NCBI RefSeq assembly: GCF_002752355.1
Contig: NZ_MRAV01000010.1
Span: forward strand, 1 to 64,000
Direction of reading: 5' to 3'
Origin: Leucobacter sp. OLIS6
Lineage (GTDB): Bacteria; Actinomycetota; Actinomycetes; Actinomycetales; Microbacteriaceae
DNA: 64,000 bases
A program made the translations under genes and the position numbers. Positions 25,819 through 34,031 of this stretch are shown piece by piece. Each line of letters opens with the position of its first letter. Positions within the stretch are counted from its first letter, which is position 1. Under the pieces are notes generated by a model. It did not search any database. It worked only from the letters and a program-made list of their open reading frames with translations, and was not told the origin of the DNA.

Positions 25819-26658
25819 TCAGCCCTGCAGGCCCGCCATGATCTCGCCGAACTTCGCGCGGATCCCCTCCTCGTTCCACGACCACACGTCGTCGCCGCGG
25901 AGCACGGCGTCCGCGCCGCCGTCGCAGTAGATGGTCTGGCCGCAGCAGTGGGTGTTCTCGACGGAGGTGAGCCAGAGCAGCAGATCGGCGATGCTCTCGG
26001 GGCCCTGGTGGCCGTGGAGCGGCATGGGGACGACCGCGTCGACGAGCGCGGCGCCCTCCGGGGTCGAGAGCAGCTCGGCGGTCATCGGGGTGACGACGGT
26101 GCCGGGGCCGACCGCGTTGAGCGGGATCCCGGCGCCCGCCCAGCGGGCGCTCGGAGCCTCGCGGCGCACCCAGCGCGAGATGGCCTGCTTCGACGACGAG
26201 TAGATGAGCGTGCCCGTCTCGGGGTTCTGCTCGAGCTGCGCAGCGATGGCGAGCGCCGAGGCCTCGTCGTCCGCGAGCAGGGCGTCGACGAGCGGCGGCG
26301 CGACCGGCTGCAGCGAGGCCATCGACGAGATCAGAGCGGCGCGAGGGGCCGCGGATCGGGCGAGCGCGGGCTGCATGGCCTCCAGGAACTCGGTCATGCC
26401 GAAATAGTTGACGGCGGCGGTGACGACCTTCGGAAGCGAGAGCCCGGCGCAGGCGATGACGGCGTCGACCGTGCCCCCGGCGAGGCGGGTCGCCTCCTCG
26501 GCCGCGGCGAGCCGGCCCTCGGGGGTCGAGAGGTCGCCGGCGACCTCGACGTCGCGCAGGTCGACCCCGATGACGGTGTCGCCGCGGTCGCGGAGCTTCT
26601 GCGCGGTCAGACGTCCGATGCCGGATGCGGCTCCGGTGACGACGAAGGTGCGTGCCAT
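25819..26658 (-). CDS. Short-chain dehydrogenase/reductase
   Basis: This 279-residue classical SDR has the NAD(P)-binding motif TGAASGIG, IACAGLS in place of NNAG, and the catalytic Ser (ISSMAS) with YSSSK (Tyr-x3-Lys). An insert of about 30 residues between Ser and Tyr (PPLVDALLADDEASALAIA) matches the 3-alpha-hydroxysteroid / HSD-like subfamily. Asp in VIGVDLRD suggests NAD+ preference. The substrate is unknown. It follows the MarR gene by 10 bp in the same direction, so expression is probably under MarR control in response to a substrate or aromatic compound. Confidence 0.85.
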   Translation of the reverse strand: MARTFVVTGAASGIGRLTAQKLRDRGDTVIGVDLRDVEVAGDLSTPEGRLAAAEEATRLAGGTVDAVIACAGLSLPKVVTAAVNYFGMTEFLEAMQPALARSAAPRAALISSMASLQPVAPPLVDALLADDEASALAIAAQLEQNPETGTLIYSSSKQAISRWVRREAPSARWAGAGIPLNAVGPGTVVTPMTAELLSTPEGAALVDAVVPMPLHGHQGPESIADLLLWLTSVENTHCCGQTIYCDGGADAVLRGDDVWSWNEEGIRAKFGEIMAGLQG

Positions 26659-26668
26659 GGTGATTCCC

Positions 26669-27151
26669 TCATTCCTCTCGGTTCCCCGGTGCGGGGTCGG
26701 GGCGGAGAAGTCCGCCCACGAATCGGTGCAGCAGCGCTCCGAGCGCGCGCACGTCGGCAGGATCCCAGTCGGCGGTGGCGGCGTCGACCATGCCGACGCC
26801 TGCCGAGAAGAGCCTGCGATAGACGTCCTCGCCCGTCTCGGTGAGTTCGACGGTGGCGGCGCGGCGGTCGGCGGGATCGCGGCGGCGTTCCGCCAGCCCG
26901 GCCTCGGTCAGCCGGACGACGAGCTTGGAGGCGGACGGGCGTGTGAGGTGGAGCTCGTCGGCGAGGACGCTGGGGCGTGCGCCGCCGCCTTCGACGCCGA
27001 GCAGATAGACCGCGCGAACCGCGACGGGATCGAGCGAGACGCCGCATTCGGCGGTGATGCGCCGCTGCAGATCGAGCGAGGACCAGCGCGACATCAGCCG
27101 GGTCAGTTCGCTCAGCAGCGCGGCGTGCGGGTGTGTAGCGTCCGGGGCCAT
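26669..27151 (-). CDS. MarR-family transcriptional regulator
   Basis: This 160-residue dimeric winged-helix repressor has the recognition region LADELHLTRPSASKLVVRL and the wing ERRRDPADRRAATVELTETG (DxRxx motif), flanked by helices for dimerization. It lies 10 bp upstream of the SDR gene. A palindrome at 27171-27189 just ahead of its start is a strong operator candidate, which suggests autoregulation of the MarR-SDR pair. Confidence 0.88.
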   Translation of the reverse strand: MAPDATHPHAALLSELTRLMSRWSSLDLQRRITAECGVSLDPVAVRAVYLLGVEGGGARPSVLADELHLTRPSASKLVVRLTEAGLAERRRDPADRRAATVELTETGEDVYRRLFSAGVGMVDAATADWDPADVRALGALLHRFVGGLLRPDPAPGNREE

Positions 27152-27170
27152 GCCCCGACCCTACGCCGAA

Positions 27171-27189
27171 TGGTTGCCTGGGGCAACTA
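27171..27189. promoter_or_regulatory. MarR operator candidate
   Basis: TGGTTGCC TGG GGCAACTA is an inverted repeat (GTTGCC with GGCAAC, 3-bp spacer), 20-38 bp upstream of the MarR ATG, and it overlaps the end of the upstream TetR gene. Size and symmetry match MarR sites; the link is inferred. Confidence 0.6.
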
Positions 27190-27906
27190 GTTGGGCGGTT
27201 GCTCCGCGCCCTCCTCGCCGGATGCGGCGACCGGCTCGGTGATCGCGAAGAGCAGGTCGGCCGTGTGCCGCCCGAAGCCCGTCAGTCCGTCCGGAGCGTC
27301 CGGGCCCTGCAGCGCGGTCGCCCGCATGGCCCGCTCGAAGAAGTCCGTGAGGATCCCGAGCGCCCGTTCGATCGGAAGCACGAAGCGGCGCCCGGCGGCG
27401 CCGACCAGGCGTTCGATCACGGGTGCCATCTCGGCGCACACCTCGACCGAGAACTGCACGTGGCGCGGCGCGAGCTCGGGATCGCGCAGCGCGAGCAGCA
27501 GGAACTCGGTCTCGAGCACGTACCAGGTGGTCGCCTCCTCGCCGGTCTGCAGGAAGTCGGCGAAGAACTCGGTGACGAAGGCGGCGAGGTCGTCGCGGTC
27601 GAGGGTGCAGCTGCGCTGGCGCAGCTCGGGCATCGAGCGCTCGGCCGCCGCCTCGAGCGCCTCGAGGCGCTTGCGCAGCTCCTGGCTCAGCAGTTCGAGG
27701 AACAGCTCCTCCTTGGTCGAGAAGTTCGAGTAGAAGGCGCCGCGCGTGAACCCGGCGCGCTGGCAGATCTGCTCGACGGACGCGGCGCCGAGTCCGATCT
27801 CGGCGAACACCTCGAAGGCCGCGGCGAGCAGGCGTGCGCGGGTCTCCTGCCGCCGGGGCGTGGTCGCGGCGGACTCGTCGTCACGTTCTGCGGTGCGCAT
27901 GCTCAC
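27187..27906 (-). CDS. TetR-family repressor of the adjacent MMPL operon
   Basis: This 239-residue repressor has the HTH at about 18-63 (TRARLLAAAFEVFAEIGLGA, then VEQICQRAGFTRGAFYSNF). The remaining helices form a ligand-binding domain (TWYVLETEFLLLALRDP resembles the TetR_C_6/BetI-like group). It is divergent from the MMPL gene at 28033, and the 126-bp gap between them contains two 16-bp palindromes. It most likely represses the transporter operon and itself until a lipophilic ligand binds. Confidence 0.88.
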   Translation of the reverse strand: MSMRTAERDDESAATTPRRQETRARLLAAAFEVFAEIGLGAASVEQICQRAGFTRGAFYSNFSTKEELFLELLSQELRKRLEALEAAAERSMPELRQRSCTLDRDDLAAFVTEFFADFLQTGEEATTWYVLETEFLLLALRDPELAPRHVQFSVEVCAEMAPVIERLVGAAGRRFVLPIERALGILTDFFERAMRATALQGPDAPDGLTGFGRHTADLLFAITEPVAASGEEGAEQPPN

Positions 27907-27961
27907 ATCCTCTCAGTGCGCGGGTCGCGGCCCGGCGTTCAGGCGGCTCGAAGCCGATGTG

Positions 27962-27999
27962 GATACAGTACTGTATCGAAACGGATACACTCCTGTATC
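27962..27999. promoter_or_regulatory. Tandem TetR operators
   Basis: GATACAGTACTGTATC at 27962-27977 is a perfect 16-bp palindrome, and GATACACTCCTGTATC at 27984-27999 repeats both half-sites. The centres are 22 bp (two helical turns) apart, consistent with two repressor dimers on one face of the DNA. They lie 33 bp before the MMPL start. Confidence 0.85.
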
Positions 28000-28032
28000 G
28001 AAACCGCTTCGCGATCCTCACGGAAGGACGCC

Positions 28033-30849
28033 ATGTCGTCGATGCTCTACGCGCTCGGGCGCTTCGCCGCCCGCGCGCGCACCCTCATGCTGCTGCTCTG
28101 GATCGCGGTGCTCGCCGTGCTCGGCACGGGGGCCGCCGTCTTCGGGCAGGGCGCCAACGCGCCCATCACGATCCCCGGCACCGAGTCGCAGCAGGCGCTC
28201 GACTCGCTCGCCCGCACCTTCCCCCAGGTGAGCGGCACGAGCGCCCAGATCATCGTGGTCGCGAAGGACGGGCAGCGCGTCGACGAGCAGCCCTATCGCG
28301 GCGAGATCGAGCGGGCCGCGAAGGCGCTCGAGGGCGTGGACGACGTCAACGCCGTGCAGACCCCCTTCGGGCAGGTCGCGGCGGGCCTCGCGAAGGACGG
28401 CAGCGCCGCGCTCATCACCGTGCAGTTGAAGGGCACCGCGAGCGAGGTGCCGAAGGCGACCCTCGACGAGGTGAAGCACGCGAGCGACGCGCTGGCGAAG
28501 GAACTGCCGAGCGGCGCGAAGGCCTCCTACGGCGGCGAGGTGTTCAACATGTCGGTGCCGGGCATCAGCCCCACCGAGGCCATCGGCGTGGTCGTCGCCT
28601 TCGTCGTGCTGATCCTCACCCTCGGATCCCTGCTCGCCGCGGGCATGCCGCTGCTCATCGCGATCCTCGGCGTCGGCGTCGCGATGGCGGGCATCATCTT
28701 CACCACGGCGTTCGTGCCGCTCACCTCGACCACGCCCATGCTCGCGCTCATGCTCGGCCTCGCCGTCGGCATCGACTACACGCTGTTCATCGTGAGCCGG
28801 CACCAGGAGCAGCTGCGCGCCGGCGTCGACGTGCGCGAGTCCATCGCTCGCGCCACCGCGACCTCCGGCTCCGCGGTGGTCTTCGCCGGGCTCACCGTGA
28901 TCATCGCGCTCGTCGGGCTCAGCGTCGCGGGAATCCCGTTCCTCACCGCCCTCGGCGTCGCGGCGGCCGCGGCGGTCGCCATCGCTGTGCTCATCTCGGT
29001 CACGCTCACCCCCGCGATCCTCAGCATGGCGGGCGAGCGGATCCTGCCCCGCAAGCAGCGGAAGCAGCGCGCGGCGCTCGCCGCCGGACCGCTCGCCGCC
29101 CAGGGCGCCGGTACCGCGCACGGCCCGGCCGATGCCGGCGCCGGCACGGACGCGCGCGGCGTCGCCCCCGCGGTGCCGAAGACCCGGGCCGAGCGGTTCT
29201 TCGGCGGCTGGGTGCGTCTCGCCACCAAGAAGCCCATCATCACGATCGTGGCGGTGCTGCTCGCCGTCGGCGCCGCGGCGATCCCCGCGCTCGACCTGCG
29301 CCTCGCCCTGCCCGACGCCACCGCGCTGCCGGCCGATGACCCGGCCCGCGTCACCTCCGAGCTCACCTCCGAGCACTTCGGCGCCGGCGCGACCGGACCG
29401 CTCATCCTCACCGGATCCATCGTCGCGAGCAACGACCCCGTCGGCCTCATGAACGACCTCGCCGACGAGGTGCGCTCGGTGCCCGGCGTCGCCGAGGTGC
29501 CCCTGGCCACGCCGAACGCGACCGCCGACACCGGCATCATCCAGGTGGTGCCCGAGGCCGGCCCGCACGCCGAGAGCACCGCGAAGCTCGTCGACGCGCT
29601 CCGCGCGAAGCACGACGCGTGGGAGCAGAAGTACGGCGTCAGCCTCGCCGTCACCGGCTTCACCGCCGTCGCCATCGACGTGTCCAACCTGCTCGCGCAG
29701 GCGCTGCTGCCCTTTGCCGTGCTCGTGGTCGGCCTCTCGTTGATCCTGCTGGCCATGGTGTTCCGCTCCGTCTGGGTGCCGATCAAGGCGACGCTCGGAT
29801 ACCTGCTCTCGGTCGGCGCCGCCTTCGGCGCGGTCGTGGCCGTGTTCCAGTGGGGTTGGTTCGCCGACCTCCTGCACGTCCCGACCACCGGCCCCGTGCT
29901 GAGCTTCATGCCGATCATCCTCATGGGCGTGCTGTTCGGCCTCGCCATGGACTACGAGGTGTTCCTCGTCTCCCGCATCCGCGAGGAGGTCGTGCACGGC
30001 GCCGATGCGCAGTCCGCGATCCGCACCGGCTTCGTGGGCTCGGCCCGCGTCGTCACCGCCGCTGCGATCATCATGTTCGCCGTATTCGCGGCCTTCGTGC
30101 CCGAGGGCGATGCGAGCATCAAGGTGATCGCGCTCGGCCTCGCGGTCGGCGTCTTCGTCGATGCGTTCCTCGTGCGCATGACCCTCGTCCCCGCCGTGCT
30201 CGCCCTGCTCGGCGATCGCGCCTGGCGCATGCCCCGCTGGCTGTCCCGCGTGCTGCCGGTGTTCGACGTCGAGGGCGAGGGACTCGCCCGCGAGCTCGCT
30301 CATGAGAACTGGCCGCCCGACCAGCCCGATGCCCGGATCGCGGGCGACGAGCTGCTGCTCCGCGGCGGTGCCCGCGTCGCGAGCTTGCGCGTCGGCCCCG
30401 GCGAGGCGCTGCGCATCGACCCGAAGCAGCCCGGCGGCATCGCGCTCGCCGAAGCGCTGAGCGGTCGATCCCGCATCGTCGCCGGCACCCTGCGCGTCAC
30501 CGGGCTCCTGCTGCCCGAGCGCGCGGGATCCCTGCGCCGGCGGGCGGCCTGGGCGACCCCGGCGACCGTGCGCGAGGCGACCGGAGACCGCCCCGAGCTC
30601 CTCGTGCTCGACCTGCGGGGCGGCGCCACGGAGGCCGGAGCTCGCGAGATCCGATCCGCGCTCACCGCCGCCGGGGTCGAGGCCGCCGGATCCGCGACCG
30701 TCGTCGTGATCGCCGACGCCGCGCTCGCCGCGGCCGCGCTGCCCGCGGGCACGACCCTGCGCGAAGCCCGTGCCGGGGTCGTCGAGGCGGACGATGCCGA
30801 ACGGGCGGACAGCCCGGAGACCGCCGCACTGATCGGAGGAGACCGATGA
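28033..30849 (+). CDS. MMPL/RND-family transporter with C-terminal ABC-ATPase-like remnant
   Basis: This 938-residue exporter is of the MmpL type: two sets of about six membrane helices (GIDYTLFIVSRHQEQ and AMDYEVFLVSRIREE are the paired, conserved DY motifs with proton-relay residues) with two extracytoplasmic porter domains, ending near residue 735. A further 190 residues resemble an ABC ATPase that has lost its active site: LRVGPGEALRIDPKQPGG (Walker A position near 795), then RIVAGTLRVTGLLLPE, and PELLVLDLRGG at 854-864 like Walker B. The key Lys and the signature are missing. It overlaps the YhgE gene by 4 bp and is controlled by the divergent TetR. Substrates are probably lipids or hydrophobic compounds. 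Confidence 0.85.
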   Translation: MSSMLYALGRFAARARTLMLLLWIAVLAVLGTGAAVFGQGANAPITIPGTESQQALDSLARTFPQVSGTSAQIIVVAKDGQRVDEQPYRGEIERAAKALEGVDDVNAVQTPFGQVAAGLAKDGSAALITVQLKGTASEVPKATLDEVKHASDALAKELPSGAKASYGGEVFNMSVPGISPTEAIGVVVAFVVLILTLGSLLAAGMPLLIAILGVGVAMAGIIFTTAFVPLTSTTPMLALMLGLAVGIDYTLFIVSRHQEQLRAGVDVRESIARATATSGSAVVFAGLTVIIALVGLSVAGIPFLTALGVAAAAAVAIAVLISVTLTPAILSMAGERILPRKQRKQRAALAAGPLAAQGAGTAHGPADAGAGTDARGVAPAVPKTRAERFFGGWVRLATKKPIITIVAVLLAVGAAAIPALDLRLALPDATALPADDPARVTSELTSEHFGAGATGPLILTGSIVASNDPVGLMNDLADEVRSVPGVAEVPLATPNATADTGIIQVVPEAGPHAESTAKLVDALRAKHDAWEQKYGVSLAVTGFTAVAIDVSNLLAQALLPFAVLVVGLSLILLAMVFRSVWVPIKATLGYLLSVGAAFGAVVAVFQWGWFADLLHVPTTGPVLSFMPIILMGVLFGLAMDYEVFLVSRIREEVVHGADAQSAIRTGFVGSARVVTAAAIIMFAVFAAFVPEGDASIKVIALGLAVGVFVDAFLVRMTLVPAVLALLGDRAWRMPRWLSRVLPVFDVEGEGLARELAHENWPPDQPDARIAGDELLLRGGARVASLRVGPGEALRIDPKQPGGIALAEALSGRSRIVAGTLRVTGLLLPERAGSLRRRAAWATPATVREATGDRPELLVLDLRGGATEAGAREIRSALTAAGVEAAGSATVVVIADAALAAAALPAGTTLREARAGVVEADDAERADSPETAALIGGDR

Positions 30850-32873
30850 CCCCGGACCCGACCGCGACGGCCGGACGCCGCATGACCTGGCGCACCGTGC
30901 TCGGGCTCGTGCTCGTCCCGCTGACCGTCGCCGGACTCCTGCTCTGGGGGCTCTGGAACCCCGACGACCGGCTCGGCGAGATGCAGGCCGCGGTCGTGAA
31001 CCTCGACGAGCCCGTCACCGTGAACGGCCAGATGGTGCCGCTCGGTCGCGTGCTCGCCGGCAAGCTCGTCGGCGAGGCCGGGGCGAAGAGCGACGACGGC
31101 ACCAACTTCACGTGGGTGCTCACCGACGCGAAGGACGCCGAGCAGGGCGTCGAGGACGGCCGCTACGCCACCTCCGTCACCATCCCGAAGAACTTCTCGT
31201 CCGCGGCGACCTCGCTGTCGAAGGCGCCCGCGGATGCCGAGCGCGCGACCATCGACATCGCGACGAGCGACCGCGGGCGCCTGCTCGACGGCACGCTCGC
31301 GCAGGCGGTCACCCAGGTCGCCACGAGCACGCTCAACGAGCAGCTCGGATCCCAGTTCGTCGGCAACGTGTTCGTCGGCATGAACCAGTTGCACGACGGC
31401 GTCGGTGACGCTGCGAAGGGCGCGCGCGGGCTCGCGAGCGGCGGCGCGCAGCTCGCCGACGGCGCGAAGCAGCTCGCGACCGGGACGGAGCAGCTCGCCA
31501 CCGGCACCCAGCAGCTCGCCACCGGTGCCCAGCAGCTCGCCGACGGGCAGGGCGCGCTCGCTTCGGGCGTGCAGCAGTACACCGCGGGCGCGTCGACGCT
31601 CGCGCAGAGCTACGCCCCGCTCGGGCAGGGCGCGAAAGCCGCGGTCGGGCAGCTCAAGACACTCGTCGGGGCGCTGGGGCAGTTGCAGGCCGACAGCGCG
31701 GAACCGGGGAAGCAGCTCCAGGACGGGTTGACGCAGGCCGGTACTGCGGCTGCGCAGTTCGGGGACCAGAAGCAGGGCTTGGTCGTCGACTGCTACACCT
31801 CCGGTGCGTCGAAGGACTTCTGCGATCGCCTGGCGCAGACAGCGGCGGGAGTCGGGGCAGGCCTGGGCACGGCGAGCAAGGGTGCCGCGGGACTCCAAGC
31901 AGCGAACGCCAAATTCGCCAAGACCGCCGCAGGCGGCTCCGGCAGCACCGGAGGCGATCCCGCCGCGAAGCTCGACCAGCTCTCAGCCGGGCTCGACCAG
32001 TTCGGCGCGGGCCTGAACGAGTTCGCGTCGCAGGGAGGCGAGCTCGCCTCGGGCGCGGCGCAGTCGGCGTCGGGCGCCGCGCAGCTGAGCACGGGCGTCG
32101 GGCAGCTCGCCGCGCAGACGCCGGAGCTCGCGAAGGGCGCGACGCAGCTCGCCGACGGCACTCGCAAGTCGGCCGACGGCGCGACGCAGCTCGCGAGCGG
32201 CCTCGACACCGCGGTCGCGAAGATCCCCAACTACTCGAAGGGCGAGCGCGAGACGGTCGCCGACACGGCCGTGCGCCAGGTCGAGGCGAAGGGCGACAGC
32301 GCCCTGTTCTCGTCCGCGGGCGCTCCGCTCTTCGCGGGGATCGCGCTGTGGGCGGGCGCGCTCGCCATGTTCCTCGTGCTCGCACCGCTGTGGCGCCGCG
32401 CGCGCACGGCAGCGCGTTCGGTGCCCGCGATCGCGCTGCGCAGCGCCTGGCCGGTCGCGCTCCTCGGCGCCGGGCAGGGCGCGTTGGCCGGCATCCTCGT
32501 GCCGATCGCGCTGAAACTCTCGCTCGGCGAGGGCGTCGGGTTCTTCGGGCTCGCGATCCTCGCCGGCGCGGCGTTCGCGCTGCTCGTGCAGGGGATCGTC
32601 GCCCGCTTCGGCGGCCTCGGCCGGTTCCTGGCGTTCGCGCTGCTCGTGGTGACCCTTGCGGCCGGCGTCGTGTCGACCGCGCCGGGCGTCCTCCGGGCGA
32701 TCGGTGACGGCAGCCCCGTCGGCGCGGCGCTCGGTGGGTTCCAGGCGGTCGTCTCGGGCGGCGCCGGTGCCGGGGGCGCGATCCTCGCGCTCGTGCTGTG
32801 GGCGCTGGGCGGCCTCGCGCTGACGGCGTGGGCGGTCGCTCGGGATCGCCGGGCGCACGCCCCGACCTCCTGA
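30846..32873 (+). CDS. YhgE/Pip-family membrane protein
   Basis: This 675-residue protein has one N-terminal span (TVLGLVLVPLTVAGLLLWGL), a long extracellular region and five to six C-terminal spans, as in YhgE/Pip/EsaA proteins. The extracellular region is filled with heptad-like repeats of the type QLATGTQQLATGAQQLADG at about 195-260 and again at about 385-455, predicting a long helical coil. Related proteins include a phage receptor and a type VII secretion component; actinobacterial copies usually follow MMPL genes. Translation is coupled to the MMPL gene (ATGA overlap), so the two probably work together in export. Confidence 0.82.
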   Translation: MTPDPTATAGRRMTWRTVLGLVLVPLTVAGLLLWGLWNPDDRLGEMQAAVVNLDEPVTVNGQMVPLGRVLAGKLVGEAGAKSDDGTNFTWVLTDAKDAEQGVEDGRYATSVTIPKNFSSAATSLSKAPADAERATIDIATSDRGRLLDGTLAQAVTQVATSTLNEQLGSQFVGNVFVGMNQLHDGVGDAAKGARGLASGGAQLADGAKQLATGTEQLATGTQQLATGAQQLADGQGALASGVQQYTAGASTLAQSYAPLGQGAKAAVGQLKTLVGALGQLQADSAEPGKQLQDGLTQAGTAAAQFGDQKQGLVVDCYTSGASKDFCDRLAQTAAGVGAGLGTASKGAAGLQAANAKFAKTAAGGSGSTGGDPAAKLDQLSAGLDQFGAGLNEFASQGGELASGAAQSASGAAQLSTGVGQLAAQTPELAKGATQLADGTRKSADGATQLASGLDTAVAKIPNYSKGERETVADTAVRQVEAKGDSALFSSAGAPLFAGIALWAGALAMFLVLAPLWRRARTAARSVPAIALRSAWPVALLGAGQGALAGILVPIALKLSLGEGVGFFGLAILAGAAFALLVQGIVARFGGLGRFLAFALLVVTLAAGVVSTAPGVLRAIGDGSPVGAALGGFQAVVSGGAGAGGAILALVLWALGGLALTAWAVARDRRAHAPTS

Positions 32874-32894
32874 CCCGGTTCCCACCCGGCCGCC

Positions 32895-32954
32895 GTCGAG
32901 TGAACGCGCGTACAGGAAAAGCAGCCGCATATCCTGTACACGCGTTCACTCGAC
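32895..32954. repeat. 23-bp inverted repeat between YhgE and quinone oxidoreductase genes
   Basis: GTCGAGTGAACGCGCGTACAGGA (23 bases, split here: GTCGAGTGAACG then CGCGTACAGGA) at 32895-32917 pairs with 32932-32954 with one mismatch (G-U in RNA), around a 14-base loop. No T run follows the arm on either side. The gene pair is in tandem, so it may end the YhgE message, but its length and symmetry are closer to a palindromic repeat element. Confidence 0.75.
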
Positions 32955-33002
32955 CACTGAGAATGACGGAATAGCCGCGCGGCGGCCCCGGTTGCACTCG
33001 GC

Positions 33003-33971
33003 ATGACGATGCGCGCGGTGGTGGCAGGGCAGGCAGGCGGACCCGAGGTCCTCGAGTGGCGTGAGGTCGCCGACCCGGTCGCGGCGCCGGGCGAACTGCT
33101 CGTCGAGACCGCGGCGGTGGGGGTCAACTTCATCGAGACCTACCAGCGCTCCGGCGTCTACCCCGTGGAGTTCCCCTTCATCCCCGGCGCAGAGGCCTCG
33201 GGTACCGTGATCGCGGTCGGCTCGGATGTCGCGGGGTTCGCCGTCGGCGACCGGGTCATCACGGCCGAGGCGAGCTCGACCTATGCGGAGCGCTTCGTCG
33301 TCGCCGCGGAGCGGGTCGCCCGGCTGCCCGAGTCCATCGACCTCGCCGATGCCGCGGCGATCCCCCTGCAGGGGCTCACGGCGCACTATCTCGCGACCTC
33401 CTCGGCGCACCCGAGGGAGGGCGACACGGTGCTGCTGCACGCCGGCGCGGGCGGCGTCGGCCTGCTGCTCACGCAGTTGCTCACGGCGCGCGGGGTGCGG
33501 GTGCTCACGACGGCATCGAACGATGAGAAGCGCCGCCTGAGCCTCGAGGCGGGCGCCGCCGAATCGTTCGGCTACGACGGCTTCGCCGACCGGGTGCGCG
33601 AGCTGACGGGCGGCGCGGGAGTCGCGGTCGTCTACGACGGCGTCGGCAAGGACACCTTCGACGATTCGCTGCGCGCGCTGCGGGTGCGCGGCGAGTTCGT
33701 GCTGTTCGGCGGCGCGAGCGGCCAGGTGCCGCCGTTCGACCTGCAGCGTCTGAACGCGGGCGGATCGCTGTCGATCACCCGACCCTCGCTCGGCCACTTC
33801 CTGCTGACCCCCGAGGAACGATCCTGGCGCTACGGCGAGCTGTTCGCAGCGCTCGAGGCCCGCACTCTGCAGTTCCGCATCGGCGAGACCTTCGACCTCG
33901 CCGACGCCGCCGACGCGCACCGGGCTCTCGAGGGTCGCGGCACCACGGGCAAGGTCGTGCTGGAGGTCTGA
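33003..33971 (+). CDS. qor: Quinone oxidoreductase, MDR family
   Basis: This 322-residue NADPH:quinone reductase-like enzyme has an N-terminal GroES-like domain (GVNFIETYQRSGVYPVEFPFIPG) and the nucleotide-binding motif AGAGGVG. It lacks the structural and catalytic zinc ligands of alcohol dehydrogenases, as expected for the Qor branch. TASNDEKRRLSLEAGA, where Ala/Ser follow the second strand instead of Asp, favours NADPH. It likely reduces quinones to limit semiquinone radicals. It is a single gene after the hairpin; a second in-frame ATG lies two codons downstream of the chosen start. Confidence 0.9.
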   Translation: MTMRAVVAGQAGGPEVLEWREVADPVAAPGELLVETAAVGVNFIETYQRSGVYPVEFPFIPGAEASGTVIAVGSDVAGFAVGDRVITAEASSTYAERFVVAAERVARLPESIDLADAAAIPLQGLTAHYLATSSAHPREGDTVLLHAGAGGVGLLLTQLLTARGVRVLTTASNDEKRRLSLEAGAAESFGYDGFADRVRELTGGAGVAVVYDGVGKDTFDDSLRALRVRGEFVLFGGASGQVPPFDLQRLNAGGSLSITRPSLGHFLLTPEERSWRYGELFAALEARTLQFRIGETFDLADAADAHRALEGRGTTGKVVLEV

Positions 33972-34031
33972 GCCGGGCCCGCCGCCCACCCTCACCGGGC
34001 GCTGATCCGCACCGCGCCCTAGGCTGTTCGG

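Noticed and set aside
31440..31560. Tandem DNA repeats suggesting a CRISPR array
   Set aside because: The repetition is in the coding sequence for QLATG-type heptads of the YhgE protein, with no spacers and no cas genes.
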